Translations under genes and position numbers: made by a program | NCBI GenBank assembly: GCA_027924585.1 | Contig: BSBM01002101.1 | Location: 310,001-374,000, forward strand | DNA: 64,000 nucleotides | Source: Larix kaempferi | Taxonomy: Eukaryota; Streptophyta; Pinopsida; Pinales; Pinaceae | Reading direction: 5' to 3' | Notes under the pieces: model-generated | What the model was told of the DNA's origin: nothing | Database searches by the model: none | What the model saw: only the letters and a program-made list of their open reading frames with translations | In this document: positions 45,901 to 59,988 of the stretch, piece after piece | Numbering within the stretch: the stretch's first letter is position 1 | Layout: every line of letters starts with the position of its first letter

Positions 45901-48900
45901 ATTTTTCCTGCTTTAAGCCAAACTCTAGAGAAAACGCGCGGTCGAATTTCAACTCTGACCAACTTCTCGGAATTGAAATTTGAGAATATTTTTGGATGTC
46001 ACACTGGTAGAAAAGCGTCCACACCAACTTTCGTAATGTTCCGAGCTATTTTCTACCCCTTTAAGCCTAAGTCTGGCGAAAACGCAGGGTCGAGTTTCGG
46101 CTTTGACCAACTTCTTGGAATTGAAATTTGAGAATAGATTTGGATATCCCATTGGTAGACAAGCATGCACACCAACTTTCATGACGTTTCGAGCTATTTT
46201 CTCCCCATTTAATCCCAAGTCTAGCGAAAACGCACGGTCGCATTTTGGCTTTGATGTACTTCTCGGAATTGAAATTTGAGAATAAATTTGGATGCCGCAT
46301 TGGTAGAGGAGCGCGTACGCCAACTTTCGTGACGTTCTGAGCTATTTTCTCAACATTTAAGCCCAAGTCTAGCGAAAATGCACAGTCGCGTTTCGGCTTT
46401 GACCTACTTCTCGGAGTTGAAATTTGAGAATAAATTTGGATGCCCCATTCGTAGACAAGTGCATATGCCAACTTTCGTGATATTCCCGGCTATTTTCTCA
46501 CCCTTTAAGCTGAAGTCTAACGAAAATGCACGGTCGTGTTTCGGACTTGACCAACTTCTCAGAATTTAAATTTGAGAATAGATATGGATGCCCCATTGGT
46601 AGACAAGCATGCACGCCAACTTTCATGACGTTCCGAGCTATTTTCTCCCCCTTTAAGCCCAAGTCTAGCGAAACCGCACGTTCGATTTTCAACTTTGACC
46701 AACTTCTTGGAATTTAAATTTGAGAATAGTTTTGAATGTCTGATTGGTAGACAGACGTCCACGCCAACTTTTGTAACGTTCGAGCTTATTTCTCCCCCTT
46801 TAACCCCAAGCCTAGCGAAAACGCACGGTCGATTTTCATCTTTCACTAACTTCTCGGAATTGAAAATTGAGCATAGATTTGGATGTCCCGTTGGTAGACA
46901 AGTGCGCACGCCAACTTTCGTGATGTTCCGAGCTATTTTCCCACCCTTTAATCCCAAGTCTATTGAAAACGCAAAGTTGAGTTTCAACTTTGAACACCTT
47001 CTCGGAATTGAAATTTTAGAATAGTTTTGGATGTCCCATTGGTAGACAAGTGTCCATGCCAACTTTCGTGACGTTCCGAGCTATTTTCTCCCCATTTAAG
47101 CCCATGTCTGGCGAAAACACACGGTCGAGTTTCGACTTTGACCAACTTCGCGGAATTGAAAATTGAGTAGAGATTTGGATGTCCCATTGGTAGATAAGTG
47201 CGCAAGCCAACTTTCGTGACGTTCCGAGATATTTTCCCACCCTTTAATCCCAAGTCTAGCAAAAACGCACGGTCGAGTTTCAACTTTGACTAACTTGTCG
47301 GAATTCAAATTTGAGAATAGATTTGGATGTCCCATTGGTAGATAAGCATCCACGCCAACTTTCGTGACGTTTCGAGCTTTTTTCTCCCCCTTTAAGACCA
47401 AGTCTAGCGAAAACGCACGGTCGAGTTTCGACTTTCACCAACTTCTCAGAATTGAAAATTGAGCATAGATTTGGATGTCCCGTTGATAGAAAAGTGTGCA
47501 CGCCAACTTTCGTAACGTTCTGAGCTATTTTCCAACCCTTTAATCCCAAGTCTATCGAAAACGCACGGTCATGTTTAAACTTTGACCAAGTTCTCGGAAT
47601 TGAAATTTGAGCATAGTTTTGGATGTCCCATTGGTAGACAAGCGTGCATGCCAACTTTCGTGACATTCCGAGCTATTTTCCACCCCTTTAATCCCAAGTC
47701 TAGCCTAAACGCACGGTCGAGTTTCAACTTTTACCAACTTCGCGGAATTGAAAATTGAGCATAGATTTGGATGTCCCATTGGTAGAAAAGTGTCCATGCT
47801 AGCTTTCATGACGTTCCGAGTTGTTTTCTCCGCCTTTAAGGCCAAGTCTAGTGAATAAGCACTGTCGAGGTTCGACTTTGACGAACTTCACGCAATTGAA
47901 AATTGAGCATAAATTTGGATGTCCCGTTGGTAGAAAAGTGTGCACGCCAACTTTCGTGACCCTCCAAGCTATTTTCCCACCCTTTAAGCCCAAGTCTAGC
48001 GAAAATGCAGAGTTGAGTTTCGACTTTCACCAACTTCTTGGAATTGAAAATTGAGCACAGATTTGGATGTCCTATTGGTAGACAAATGCGCACGCCAACT
48101 TTCGTGACGTTCCAAGCTATTTTTGCGCCCTTTAATTCCAAGTCTAGCGAAAAAAGCATTGTCGAGTTTCAACTTTGACCAACTTCTTGGAATTGAAATT
48201 TGAGAATAGTTTTGGATGTCCCACTGGTAGACAAGCGTCCATGCCAACTTTCATGACGTTCCAAGCTATTTTCTCCCCCATTAAGCCCAACTCTAGTGAA
48301 AACGTACGGTCGAGTTTCGACTTTCACCAACTTCTCGGAATTGAAAATTGAGCATAGATTTGGATGTCCAATTTGTAGACATGCACGCACAGCAACTTTC
48401 GTGATGCTACAAGCTAATTTAACACCCTTTAAGCTCAAGTCTAGCAAAAACGCATGATGGCATTTTGACTTTGAAAAACTTATTGGAATTGAAATTTGAG
48501 AATAGATTTGGATGTCCCATTGGTAAACAAGCGTGCACGCCAAATTTGGTGAGGTTTCGAGTTATTTTCTCTCCCTTTAATCCCAAGTCTAGTGAAGACG
48601 CACGATCGAGTTTCAACTTTGACCAACTTCTTGGAATTGAAATTTGAGCATAGATTTGTATGTCCCGTTGGTAGACAAGTGCGCACGCCAACTTTCGTTA
48701 CATTCCGAGCTATTTTCTTCCCCTTTAAGCCAAACTCTAGAGAAAATGCGCAGTCGAGTTTCAACTTTGACTAACTTCTCGGAATTGAAATTTGAGAATT
48801 GATTTGGATGTCACATTGTTAGACAAGCGTCCACGCCAACTTTCGTGACGTTGCGAGTTTCGACTTTCACCAACTTCTCGGAATTGAAAATTGAGCATAG

Positions 48901-49990
48901 ATTTAGATTTCCCGTTGGTAGACAAGTGCGCACACCAACTTTCATGACGTTCCGACGTATTTTCCCACATTTTAAGCCCAGGTCTAGCGAAAACGCACAG
49001 TGGAGTTTCGACTTTCACCAACTTCTCGAAATTGAAATTTGAGAATAGTTTTGGATGTCCCATTGGTAGAAAAGTGTCCACACCAACTTTCGTGACATTT
49101 CGAGCTATTTTATCCCCCCTTTAAGCACAACTCTAGAGAAAACGCACGGTCCCGTTTCGGCTTTGACCAACTTCTCGGAATTGAAAACTGAGAATAGATT
49201 TGGATGTCCTTGTAGACATGCCCACACAGCAACTTTTGTGACGTTACGAGCTAATTTCACACCCTTTAAACTCAAGTCTAGCGAAAACGCATGGTGGCAT
49301 TTCGACCTTGATCAACTTCTCGGAATTGGAAATTGAGCACAGATTTGGATGTACCATTGGTAGACAAGTGCGCACACCAACTTTCGTGACATTCCAAGCT
49401 ATTTTCCCGCCTTTTAATTCCAAGTCTAGCGAAAAAAGCATGCTCGAGCTTCGACTTTCACCAACTTCTCGGAATTGAAAATTGAGCATAGATTTGGATG
49501 TCCCATTTGTAGACATGCGTGCACGGCAACTTTCGTGACGCTACGAGCTAATTTCACACCCTTTAAGCTCAAGTCTAGCGAAAACGCATGGTGGCATTTC
49601 GAATTTGACCAACTTCTTGGAATTGAAATTTGAGAATAGATTTGAAAGTCACATTGTTAGACAAGCATCCACGCCAACTTTCATAACGTTTCGAGCTTTT
49701 TTCTCCCCCTTTAAGCCCAAGTCTAGCGAAAACGCACGGATGAGTTTCGACTTTCACCAACTTCTCAAAATTTAAAATAGAGCATATATTTGGATGTCCC
49801 GTTGGTAGACAAGTGCGCACGCCAACTTCCTTCACATTCCGAGCTATTTTCCTACCTTTTAAGCCCAAGTCTAGCGAAAACGCACGGTCGAGTTTCAACT
49901 TTAACCAACTTCTCGGAATTGAAATTTGAGAATAGTTTTGGATGTCTTATTGGTAGACAAGCGTCCACACCAACTTTCGTCACATTCTGA
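39993..49990 (+). repeat. HOR copy 5 (complete)
   Basis: Same 68-monomer order with no length change. It carries A at 46788 (unit 6796) and C at 48516 (unit 8524). I find no private substitution. It is closest to copy 2, three units away, and not to its neighbours copies 4 and 6. Confidence 0.97.
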
Positions 49991-51633
49991 GCTATTTTAT
50001 CCCCCTTTAAGCCCAACTCTAGAGAAAACGCACGGTCGCGTTTCGTCTTTGACCTACTTCTCGGAATTGAAAACTGAGAAAAGATTTGGATGTCCCATTT
50101 TCTAACATGCGTGGACAACAACTTTCGTGACGTTACGAGCTAATTTCACACCCTTTAAGCTCAAGTCTAACGAAAATTTTGACTTTGACCAACTTCTGGG
50201 AATTGAAATTTGAGAATAGATTTGGATGTCTCGTTGGTAGACAAGTGCGCATGCCAACTTTCGTGATGTTCCGAGCTATTTTCCCACCCTTTAAGCCCAA
50301 GTCTAGCGAAAACACATGGTCGAGTTTCAACTTTGACCAATTTCCCGAAATTGAAATTTGAGAATAGTTTTGGATGTCCCATTGGTAAACAAGCATCCAT
50401 GCCAACTTTCGTGACGTGCCGACCTATTTTCTGCCCCATTAAGCCCAACTCTAGTGAAAACGTACGGTCGAGTTTCGAATTTCACCAACTTCTCCGAATT
50501 GAAAATTGAGCATAGATTTGGATGTCCCATTTGTAGACATGCGCACACAGCAAAATTCATGACGTTACGAGCTAATTTCACACCCTTTAAGCTCAAGTCT
50601 AGCGAAAACACATGGTGGCATTTCGACTTTGACCAACTTCTGGGAATTGAAATTTGAGAATAGATTTGGATGTCCCGTTGGTAGACAAGTGTGCACGCCA
50701 ACGTTCGTGACGTTACGAGCTAATTTCACACCCTTTAAGCTCAAGTCTAGAGAAAACGCATGGTGGCGTTTCGACTTTGACCAAGTTCTGGGAATTGAAA
50801 TTTGCGAATAGATTTGGATGTCCCGTTGGTAGACAAGTGCCCATGCCAACTTTCATGATGTTCCAAGGTATTTTATCCCCCTTTAAGCCCAAGTCTAGAG
50901 AAAACGCACGGCCGCGTTTCGGGTTTGACCTACTTCTCGGAATTGAAAATTGAGAATAGATTCGGACGTCCCATTTGTAGACTGGTGTGCACACCAACTT
51001 TCGTGACGTTCCAAGCTATTTTTTCACCCTTTAAGCTCAAGCCTAGCAAAAACGCACGGTCGATTTTCGACATTCACCAACTTCTCGAAATTGAAAATTG
51101 AGCATTGATTTGGATTTCCCATTGGTAGACAAGTGCGCACGCCAACGCTCATGACGTTCCGAGCTATTTTCCCACCCTTTAAGCTTAAGTCTAGCGAAAA
51201 CGAATGGTGGCGTTTCGACTTTGACCAAGTTCTGGGAATTGAAATTTGAGAATAGATTTGGATGTCCCGTTGGTAGACAAGTGCCCATGCCAACGTTCGG
51301 GACGTTCCGAGGTATTTTCTCGCCCTTTAAGCCCAACTCTAGAGAAAACGCACGATCGCGTTTCGGGTTTGACCTGCTTCTCGGAATTGAAAATCGGGAA
51401 TAGATTTGGATGTCCCATTTGTAGACATGCGTGCAAAGCAAATTTCGTGACGTTATGAGCTAATTTCACACCCTGTAAGCTAAAGTCTAGCGAAAACATA
51501 TGGTGGCGTTTCGACTTTGACCAACCTATGGGAATTGAAAATTAAGAATAGATTTAGATGTCCCATTGGTAGACAAGCGTCCACGCCAACTTTCATGATG
51601 TTTCGAGCTTTGTTCTCCCCCTTTAAGCCCAAG

Positions 51634-51634
51634 T
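51634..51634. other. Inter-copy variant, unit 1644: private T in copy 6
   Basis: CCAAGTCTACTG in place of CCAAGCCTACTG. It matches the state found in most other monomers. Confidence 0.9.
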
Positions 51635-51676
51635 CTACTGAAAACACACGGTCGAATTTCGACTTTCACCAAATTC

Positions 51677-51677
51677 T
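51677..51677. other. Inter-copy variant, unit 1687: private T in copy 6
   Basis: AAATTCTTGGAATTG in place of AAATTCATGGAATTG, 43 bp from the previous variant. CTTGG is the state of many other monomers. Confidence 0.9.
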
Positions 51678-54600
51678 TGGAATTGAAAATTGAGCATAGA
51701 TTTGGATTTCCCGTTGGTAGAAAAGTGTGCACGCCAACGTTCGCGATGTTCTGAGCTATTTTACCACCCTTTAAGCCCAAGTCTAGCGAAAACACACTGT
51801 CGAGGTTTGACTTCGACGAACTTTGCTGAATGGAAAATTGAGCGTAGATTTGGATGTCCCGTTGGTAGACAAGTCCGCACGCCAACTTTCGTGATGTTCC
51901 GAGCTATTTTCCCACCCTTTAATCCCAAGTCTAGCGAAAACGCACGGTCGAGTTTCAACTTTGACCACCTTCTCGGAATTGAAATTTGAGAATAGTTTTG
52001 GATGTCCCATTGGTAGACAAGCGTCCATGCCAACTTTCCTGATGTTCCGAACTATTTTCTCCCCCTTTAAGCCCAAGTCTAGCGAAAACGGACGGTTGAG
52101 TTTTGACTTTGAACAACTTCACGGAATTGAAAATTGAGCATAGATTTGGATGTCCCATTGGTAGACAAGTGCGCATGCCAACTTTCATGGTGTTCCGAGC
52201 TATTTTCCCGCCCTATAATCCCAAGTCTAGCAAAAAAAGCATGGTCGATTTTCAACTTTGCCAACTTCTCGGAATTGAAATTTGAGAATAGTTTTGGATG
52301 TCCCATTGGTAGACAAGCGTCCATGCCAACTTTCGTGACGTTTCGAGCTATTTTCTCCCCCTTTAAGCCCAAGTTTAGTGAAAACGAACGGTCGAGTTTC
52401 AACTTTGACCAACTTCTTGGAATTGAAATTTGAGAATAGTTTTGGATGTCCCATTGGTAGACAAGTGTCCACACCAACTTTCATCACATTTCGAGCTATT
52501 TTATCCCCCTTTAAGCCCAACTCTACTGAAAACACACGGTCGCGTTTCGGCTTTGACCTACTTCTCGGAATTGAAAATTGAGAATAGATTTGGATGTCCC
52601 ATTTGTGGACATGCGTACACAACAACTTTCGTGACGTTACGAGCTAATTTCACACCCTTTAAGCTCAAGTCTAGCGAAAAATCACGGTCGAGTTTCAACT
52701 TTGACCAACTTCCCGGAATTTAAATTTGAGAATAGTTTGGGATGTCCCATTGGTAGACAAGCGTCCACACCAACTTCCGTGACGTTCCGACCTATTTTCT
52801 GCCCCATTAAGCCCAACTCTAGTGAAAACGTATGGTCGAGTTTTGACTTTCACCAACTTCTCGGAATTAAAAATTGAGCATATATTTGGATGTCCCATTT
52901 GTAGACATGCACGCACAACAAATTTCGTGACGTTAAGAGCTAATTTCACACCCTTTAAGCTCAAGTGTAGTGAAAACGCATGGTGGCATTTCGACTTTGA
53001 CCAACTTCTTGAATTGAAATTTGAGAATAGATTTGGATGTACCGTTGGTAGACAAGTGCGCACGCCAACTTTCGTGACGTTTTGAGTTATTTACCCACCC
53101 TTTAAGCCCAAGTCTAGCAAAAACGCAGGATCGAGTTTCAACTTTGACCAACTTCTTGGAATTGAAGTTTGAGAATAGATTTGGATGTCCCATTGGTAGA
53201 CAAGCGTCCATGCCAACTTTCGTGACGTTTCGAGCTATTTTCTCCTCCTTTAATCCCAAGTCTAGCGAAAACGCACGGTCGAGTTTCGACTTTGACCAGC
53301 TTCGCGGAATTGAAAATTGAGCATAGATTTGGATTCCCTGTTGGTCGACAACTGCACACGCCAACTTTCGTGATGTTCCGAGAAATTCTCCACCCTTTAA
53401 GGCTAAGTCTAGCAAAAACGCACGGTCGAGTTTCGGCTTTGACCAACTTCTCGGAATTGAAATTTGAGAATAGATTTGGATATCCCATAGGTAGACAACC
53501 GTGCACGCCAACTTTCGTGATGTTCTGAGCTATTTTATTCCCCTTTATGCCCAACACTAGAGAAAACGCACGGTTGCATTTCGGCTTTGACCTACTTCTC
53601 GGAATTGAAAATTGAGAATAGATTTGGATGTCCCATTTGTAGACATGCGCGCACAGCAACGTTCGTGACGTTCCGAGCTATTTTCTCCCCCTTTAAGACC
53701 AACTCTAGCGAAAACGCACGATCAAGTTTCAACTTTGACCAACTTCTCAGAATTGAAATTTGAGAATAGTTTTGGATGTCCCATTGGTAGACAAGTGTCC
53801 ACACGAACTTTCGTGACATTCCGAGCTATTTTCTCCCCCTTTAAGCCCAACTCTAGAGAAAACGCACGGTCTCGTTTCGGCTTTGACCTACTTCTCGGAA
53901 TTGAAAATTGAGAATCGATTTGGATGTCCCATTTGTAGACATGCGCGCACAGCAACTTTCATGACGTTCCGAGCTATTTTCTCCCCCTTTATGCACAACT
54001 CTAGAGAAAACGCACGATCAAGTTTCAACTTTGACCAACTTTTCGGAATTGAAATTTGAGAATATTTTTGGATGTCCCATTGGTAGACAAGCGTCCACAC
54101 CAACTTTCGTGACGTTACGAGCTAATTTCACACCCTTTAAGCTCAAGCCTAGAGAAAACTCATGGTGGCGTTTTGACTTTGACCAACTTCTCGTAATTGA
54201 AAATTGAGCATAGATTTGGATGTACCGTTGGTAGACAAGTGCGCATGCCAACTTTCGTTACGTTCTGAGCTATTTTCTCACCCTTTAAGCCCAAGTCTAG
54301 CGAAAAAACACGGTCGAGTTTCAACTTTGACCAACTTCTCGAAATTGAAATTCAAGAATAGTTTTGGATGTCCTATTGGTAGACAAGCGTCCACAGCAAC
54401 TTTCGTGACATTCCGAGCTATTTTCTCCCCCTTTATGCCCAAGTCTAGAGAAAACACACGTTCAAGTTTCGACTTTGACGAACTTCACGGAATTCAAAAT
54501 TAAGCATAGATTTGGATGTTCCGTTGGTAGACAAGTGAGCACGCCAACTTTCGTGACTTTTCGAGCTATTTTCCCACCCTTTAAGCCCAAGTCTAGCGTA

Positions 54601-56001
54601 AACGCACGGTTGCGTTTCAACTTTGAGCAGCTTCTCCGAATTGAATTGTGAGAATAGATTTGGATGTCCCATTTGTAGACAAGCGTCCATGCCAACTTTC
54701 GTGACGTTTCGATCTATTTTCTCCCCCTTTAATCCCAAGTATAGCAAAAACGCACCATCGAGTTTCGACTTTGACCAAATTCACCAAATTGAAAATTGAG
54801 CATAAATTTGGATGTCCCGTTGGTAGACAAGTGCGCACGCCAACTTTCGTGATGTTCCAAGCTATTTTCTCACCGTTTAAGCCCAAGTCTAGCAAAAACG
54901 CATATTCGATTTTCAACTTTTACCAACTTCTCGAAATTTAAATTTGAGAATAGATTTGGATGTCCCATTGGTAGACAAGCGTCCATGCCAACTTTCATGA
55001 CGTTTCGAGCTTTTTTCTCCCCCTTTAACCCCAAGACCAGCGAAAACGCACGGTCGAGTTTCGACTTTGACCAACTTCTCGGAATTAAAAATTTAGAATC
55101 GATTCGGATGACCCATTTGTAGACATGCACGCACAACAACTTTCATGACGTTACGAGCTAATTTCACACCCTTTAAGCCCAATTCTAGAGAAAACGCATG
55201 ATCCAGTTTCAACTTTGACCACCTTCTTCGAATTGAAATTTGAGAATAGTTTTAGATGTCCCATTGGTAGACAAGCATCCACACAAACTTTGTGACGTTC
55301 CGAGCTATTTTCTCTCCCTTTAAGCCCAAGTCTAGCGAAAACGCACGGACGATTTTCGACTTTCAACAACTTCTCGGAATTGAAAATTGAGCATAGATTT
55401 GGATGTCCCATTGGTAAACAAGTGCGCACACCAACTTTCATGACGTTCCGAGGTATTTTCCCACCCTTTAATCCCAAGTCTAGCGAAAATGCATGGTCGC
55501 CTTACGGCTTTGACCTACTTCTAGGAATTTAAAACGTAGAATAGATTTGGATGTCCCATTTGTAGACATGCGCGCACAACACATTTCGTGATGCTACGAG
55601 CTAATTTCACACCCTTTAAACTCAAGTCTAGTGAAAACGCATTGTGGCATTTCGACCTTGACCAACTTCACGGAATCGAAAATTGAGCATAGATTTGGAT
55701 GTCCCGTTGGTAAACAAGTGTGCACGCCAACTTTCGTGACGTTCCGAGCTATTTTCCAACCCTTTAAGCCCAAGTCTAGCGTAAACGCATGGTCGCGTTT
55801 CAACTTTGACTAACTTCTCAGAATTGAAATTTGAGAATAGATTTGGATGTCCCATTGGTAGACAAGCGTCCACACCAACGTTCGTGAAATTTCGAGCTAT
55901 TTTTCCTGCTTTAAGCCAAACTCTAGAGAAAACGCGCGGTCGAATTTCAACTCTGACCAACTTCTCGGAATTGAAATTTGAGAATATTTTTGGATGTCAC
56001 A

Positions 56002-56002
56002 G
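56002..56002. other. Inter-copy variant, unit 6012: private G in copy 6
   Basis: GTCACAGTGGTAG in place of GTCACACTGGTAG. It does not match the common state CCCATTGG, so it looks like a new mutation. Confidence 0.9.
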
Positions 56003-59000
56003 TGGTAGAAAAGCGTCCACACCAACTTTCGTAATGTTCCGAGCTATTTTCTACCCCTTTAAGCCTAAGTCTGGCGAAAACGCAGGGTCGAGTTTCGGCT
56101 TTGACCAACTTCTTGGAATTGAAATTTGAGAATAGATTTGGATATCCCATTGGTAGACAAGCATGCACACCAACTTTCATGACGTTTCGAGCTATTTTCT
56201 CCCCATTTAATCCCAAGTCTAGCGAAAACGCACGGTCGCATTTTGGCTTTGATGTACTTCTCGGAATTGAAATTTGAGAATAAATTTGGATGCCGCATTG
56301 GTAGAGGAGCGCGTACGCCAACTTTCGTGACGTTCTGAGCTATTTTCTCAACATTTAAGCCCAAGTCTAGCGAAAATGCACAGTCGCGTTTCGGCTTTGA
56401 CCTACTTCTCGGAGTTGAAATTTGAGAATAAATTTGGATGCCCCATTCGTAGACAAGTGCATATGCCAACTTTCGTGATATTCCCGGCTATTTTCTCACC
56501 CTTTAAGCTGAAGTCTAACGAAAATGCACGGTCGTGTTTCGGACTTGACCAACTTCTCAGAATTTAAATTTGAGAATAGATATGGATGCCCCATTGGTAG
56601 ACAAGCATGCACGCCAACTTTCATGACGTTCCGAGCTATTTTCTCCCCCTTTAAGCCCAAGTCTAGCGAAACCGCACGTTCGATTTTCAACTTTGACCAA
56701 CTTCTTGGAATTTAAATTTGAGAATAGTTTTGAATGTCTGATTGGTAGACAGACGTCCACGCCAACTTTTGTAACGTTCGAGCTTTTTTCTCCCCCTTTA
56801 ACCCCAAGCCTAGCGAAAACGCACGGTCGATTTTCATCTTTCACTAACTTCTCGGAATTGAAAATTGAGCATAGATTTGGATGTCCCGTTGGTAGACAAG
56901 TGCGCACGCCAACTTTCGTGATGTTCCGAGCTATTTTCCCACCCTTTAATCCCAAGTCTATTGAAAACGCAAAGTTGAGTTTCAACTTTGAACACCTTCT
57001 CGGAATTGAAATTTTAGAATAGTTTTGGATGTCCCATTGGTAGACAAGTGTCCATGCCAACTTTCGTGACGTTCCGAGCTATTTTCTCCCCATTTAAGCC
57101 CATGTCTGGCGAAAACACACGGTCGAGTTTCGACTTTGACCAACTTCGCGGAATTGAAAATTGAGTAGAGATTTGGATGTCCCATTGGTAGATAAGTGCG
57201 CAAGCCAACTTTCGTGACGTTCCGAGATATTTTCCCACCCTTTAATCCCAAGTCTAGCAAAAACGCACGGTCGAGTTTCAACTTTGACTAACTTGTCGGA
57301 ATTCAAATTTGAGAATAGATTTGGATGTCCCATTGGTAGATAAGCATCCACGCCAACTTTCGTGACGTTTCGAGCTTTTTTCTCCCCCTTTAAGACCAAG
57401 TCTAGCGAAAACGCACGGTCGAGTTTCGACTTTCACCAACTTCTCAGAATTGAAAATTGAGCATAGATTTGGATGTCCCGTTGATAGAAAAGTGTGCACG
57501 CCAACTTTCGTAACGTTCTGAGCTATTTTCCAACCCTTTAATCCCAAGTCTATCGAAAACGCACGGTCATGTTTAAACTTTGACCAAGTTCTCGGAATTG
57601 AAATTTGAGCATAGTTTTGGATGTCCCATTGGTAGACAAGCGTGCATGCCAACTTTCGTGACATTCCGAGCTATTTTCCACCCCTTTAATCCCAAGTCTA
57701 GCCTAAACGCACGGTCGAGTTTCAACTTTTACCAACTTCGCGGAATTGAAAATTGAGCATAGATTTGGATGTCCCATTGGTAGAAAAGTGTCCATGCTAG
57801 CTTTCATGACGTTCCGAGTTGTTTTCTCCGCCTTTAAGGCCAAGTCTAGTGAATAAGCACTGTCGAGGTTCGACTTTGACGAACTTCACGCAATTGAAAA
57901 TTGAGCATAAATTTGGATGTCCCGTTGGTAGAAAAGTGTGCACGCCAACTTTCGTGACCCTCCAAGCTATTTTCCCACCCTTTAAGCCCAAGTCTAGCGA
58001 AAATGCAGAGTTGAGTTTCGACTTTCACCAACTTCTTGGAATTGAAAATTGAGCACAGATTTGGATGTCCTATTGGTAGACAAATGCGCACGCCAACTTT
58101 CGTGACGTTCCAAGCTATTTTTGCGCCCTTTAATTCCAAGTCTAGCGAAAAAAGCATTGTCGAGTTTCAACTTTGACCAACTTCTTGGAATTGAAATTTG
58201 AGAATAGTTTTGGATGTCCCACTGGTAGACAAGCGTCCATGCCAACTTTCATGACGTTCCAAGCTATTTTCTCCCCCATTAAGCCCAACTCTAGTGAAAA
58301 CGTACGGTCGAGTTTCGACTTTCACCAACTTCTCGGAATTGAAAATTGAGCATAGATTTGGATGTCCAATTTGTAGACATGCACGCACAGCAACTTTCGT
58401 GATGCTACAAGCTAATTTAACACCCTTTAAGCTCAAGTCTAGCAAAAACGCATGATGGCATTTTGACTTTGAAAAACTTATTGGAATTGAAATTTGAGAA
58501 TAGATTTGGATGTCCCATTGGTAAACAAGCGTGCACGCCAAATTTGGTGAGGTTTCGAGTTATTTTCTCTCCCTTTAATCCCAAGTCTAGTGAAGACGCA
58601 CGATCGAGTTTCAACTTTGACCAACTTCTTGGAATTGAAATTTGAGCATAGATTTGTATGTCCCGTTGGTAGACAAGTGCGCACGCCAACTTTCGTTACA
58701 TTCCGAGCTATTTTCTTCCCCTTTAAGCCAAACTCTAGAGAAAATGCGCAGTCGAGTTTCAACTTTGACTAACTTCTCGGAATTGAAATTTGAGAATTGA
58801 TTTGGATGTCACATTGTTAGACAAGCGTCCACGCCAACTTTCGTGACGTTGCGAGTTTCGACTTTCACCAACTTCTCGGAATTGAAAATTGAGCATAGAT
58901 TTAGATTTCCCGTTGGTAGACAAGTGCGCACACCAACTTTCATGACGTTCCGACGTATTTTCCCACATTTTAAGCCCAGGTCTAGCGAAAACGCACAGTG

Positions 59001-59988
59001 GAGTTTCGACTTTCACCAACTTCTCGAAATTGAAATTTGAGAATAGTTTTGGATGTCCCATTGGTAGAAAAGTGTCCACACCAACTTTCGTGACATTTCG
59101 AGCTATTTTATCCCCCCTTTAAGCACAACTCTAGAGAAAACGCACGGTCCCGTTTCGGCTTTGACCAACTTCTCGGAATTGAAAACTGAGAATAGATTTG
59201 GATGTCCTTGTAGACATGCCCACACAGCAACTTTTGTGACGTTACGAGCTAATTTCACACCCTTTAAACTCAAGTCTAGCGAAAACGCATGGTGGCATTT
59301 CGACCTTGATCAACTTCTCGGAATTGGAAATTGAGCACAGATTTGGATGTACCATTGGTAGACAAGTGCGCACACCAACTTTCGTGACATTCCAAGCTAT
59401 TTTCCCGCCTTTTAATTCCAAGTCTAGCGAAAAAAGCATGCTCGAGCTTCGACTTTCACCAACTTCTCGGAATTGAAAATTGAGCATAGATTTGGATGTC
59501 CCATTTGTAGACATGCGTGCACGGCAACTTTCGTGACGCTACGAGCTAATTTCACACCCTTTAAGCTCAAGTCTAGCGAAAACGCATGGTGGCATTTCGA
59601 ATTTGACCAACTTCTTGGAATTGAAATTTGAGAATAGATTTGAAAGTCACATTGTTAGACAAGCATCCACGCCAACTTTCATAACGTTTCGAGCTTTTTT
59701 CTCCCCCTTTAAGCCCAAGTCTAGCGAAAACGCACGGATGAGTTTCGACTTTCACCAACTTCTCAAAATTTAAAATAGAGCATATATTTGGATGTCCCGT
59801 TGGTAGACAAGTGCGCACGCCAACTTCCTTCACATTCCGAGCTATTTTCCTACCTTTTAAGCCCAAGTCTAGCGAAAACGCACGGTCGAGTTTCAACTTT
59901 AACCAACTTCTCGGAATTGAAATTTGAGAATAGTTTTGGATGTCTTATTGGTAGACAAGCGTCCACACCAACTTTCGTCACATTCTGA

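Larger units (their letters stand above)
49991..59988 (+). repeat. HOR copy 6 (complete)
   Basis: Same 68-monomer order with no length change. It has the most private variants: T at 51634 (unit 1644, C elsewhere), T at 51677 (unit 1687, A elsewhere) and G at 56002 (unit 6012, C elsewhere). It carries T at 56786 (unit 6796) with C at 58514 (unit 8524), a combination found in no other complete copy. Confidence 0.97.
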
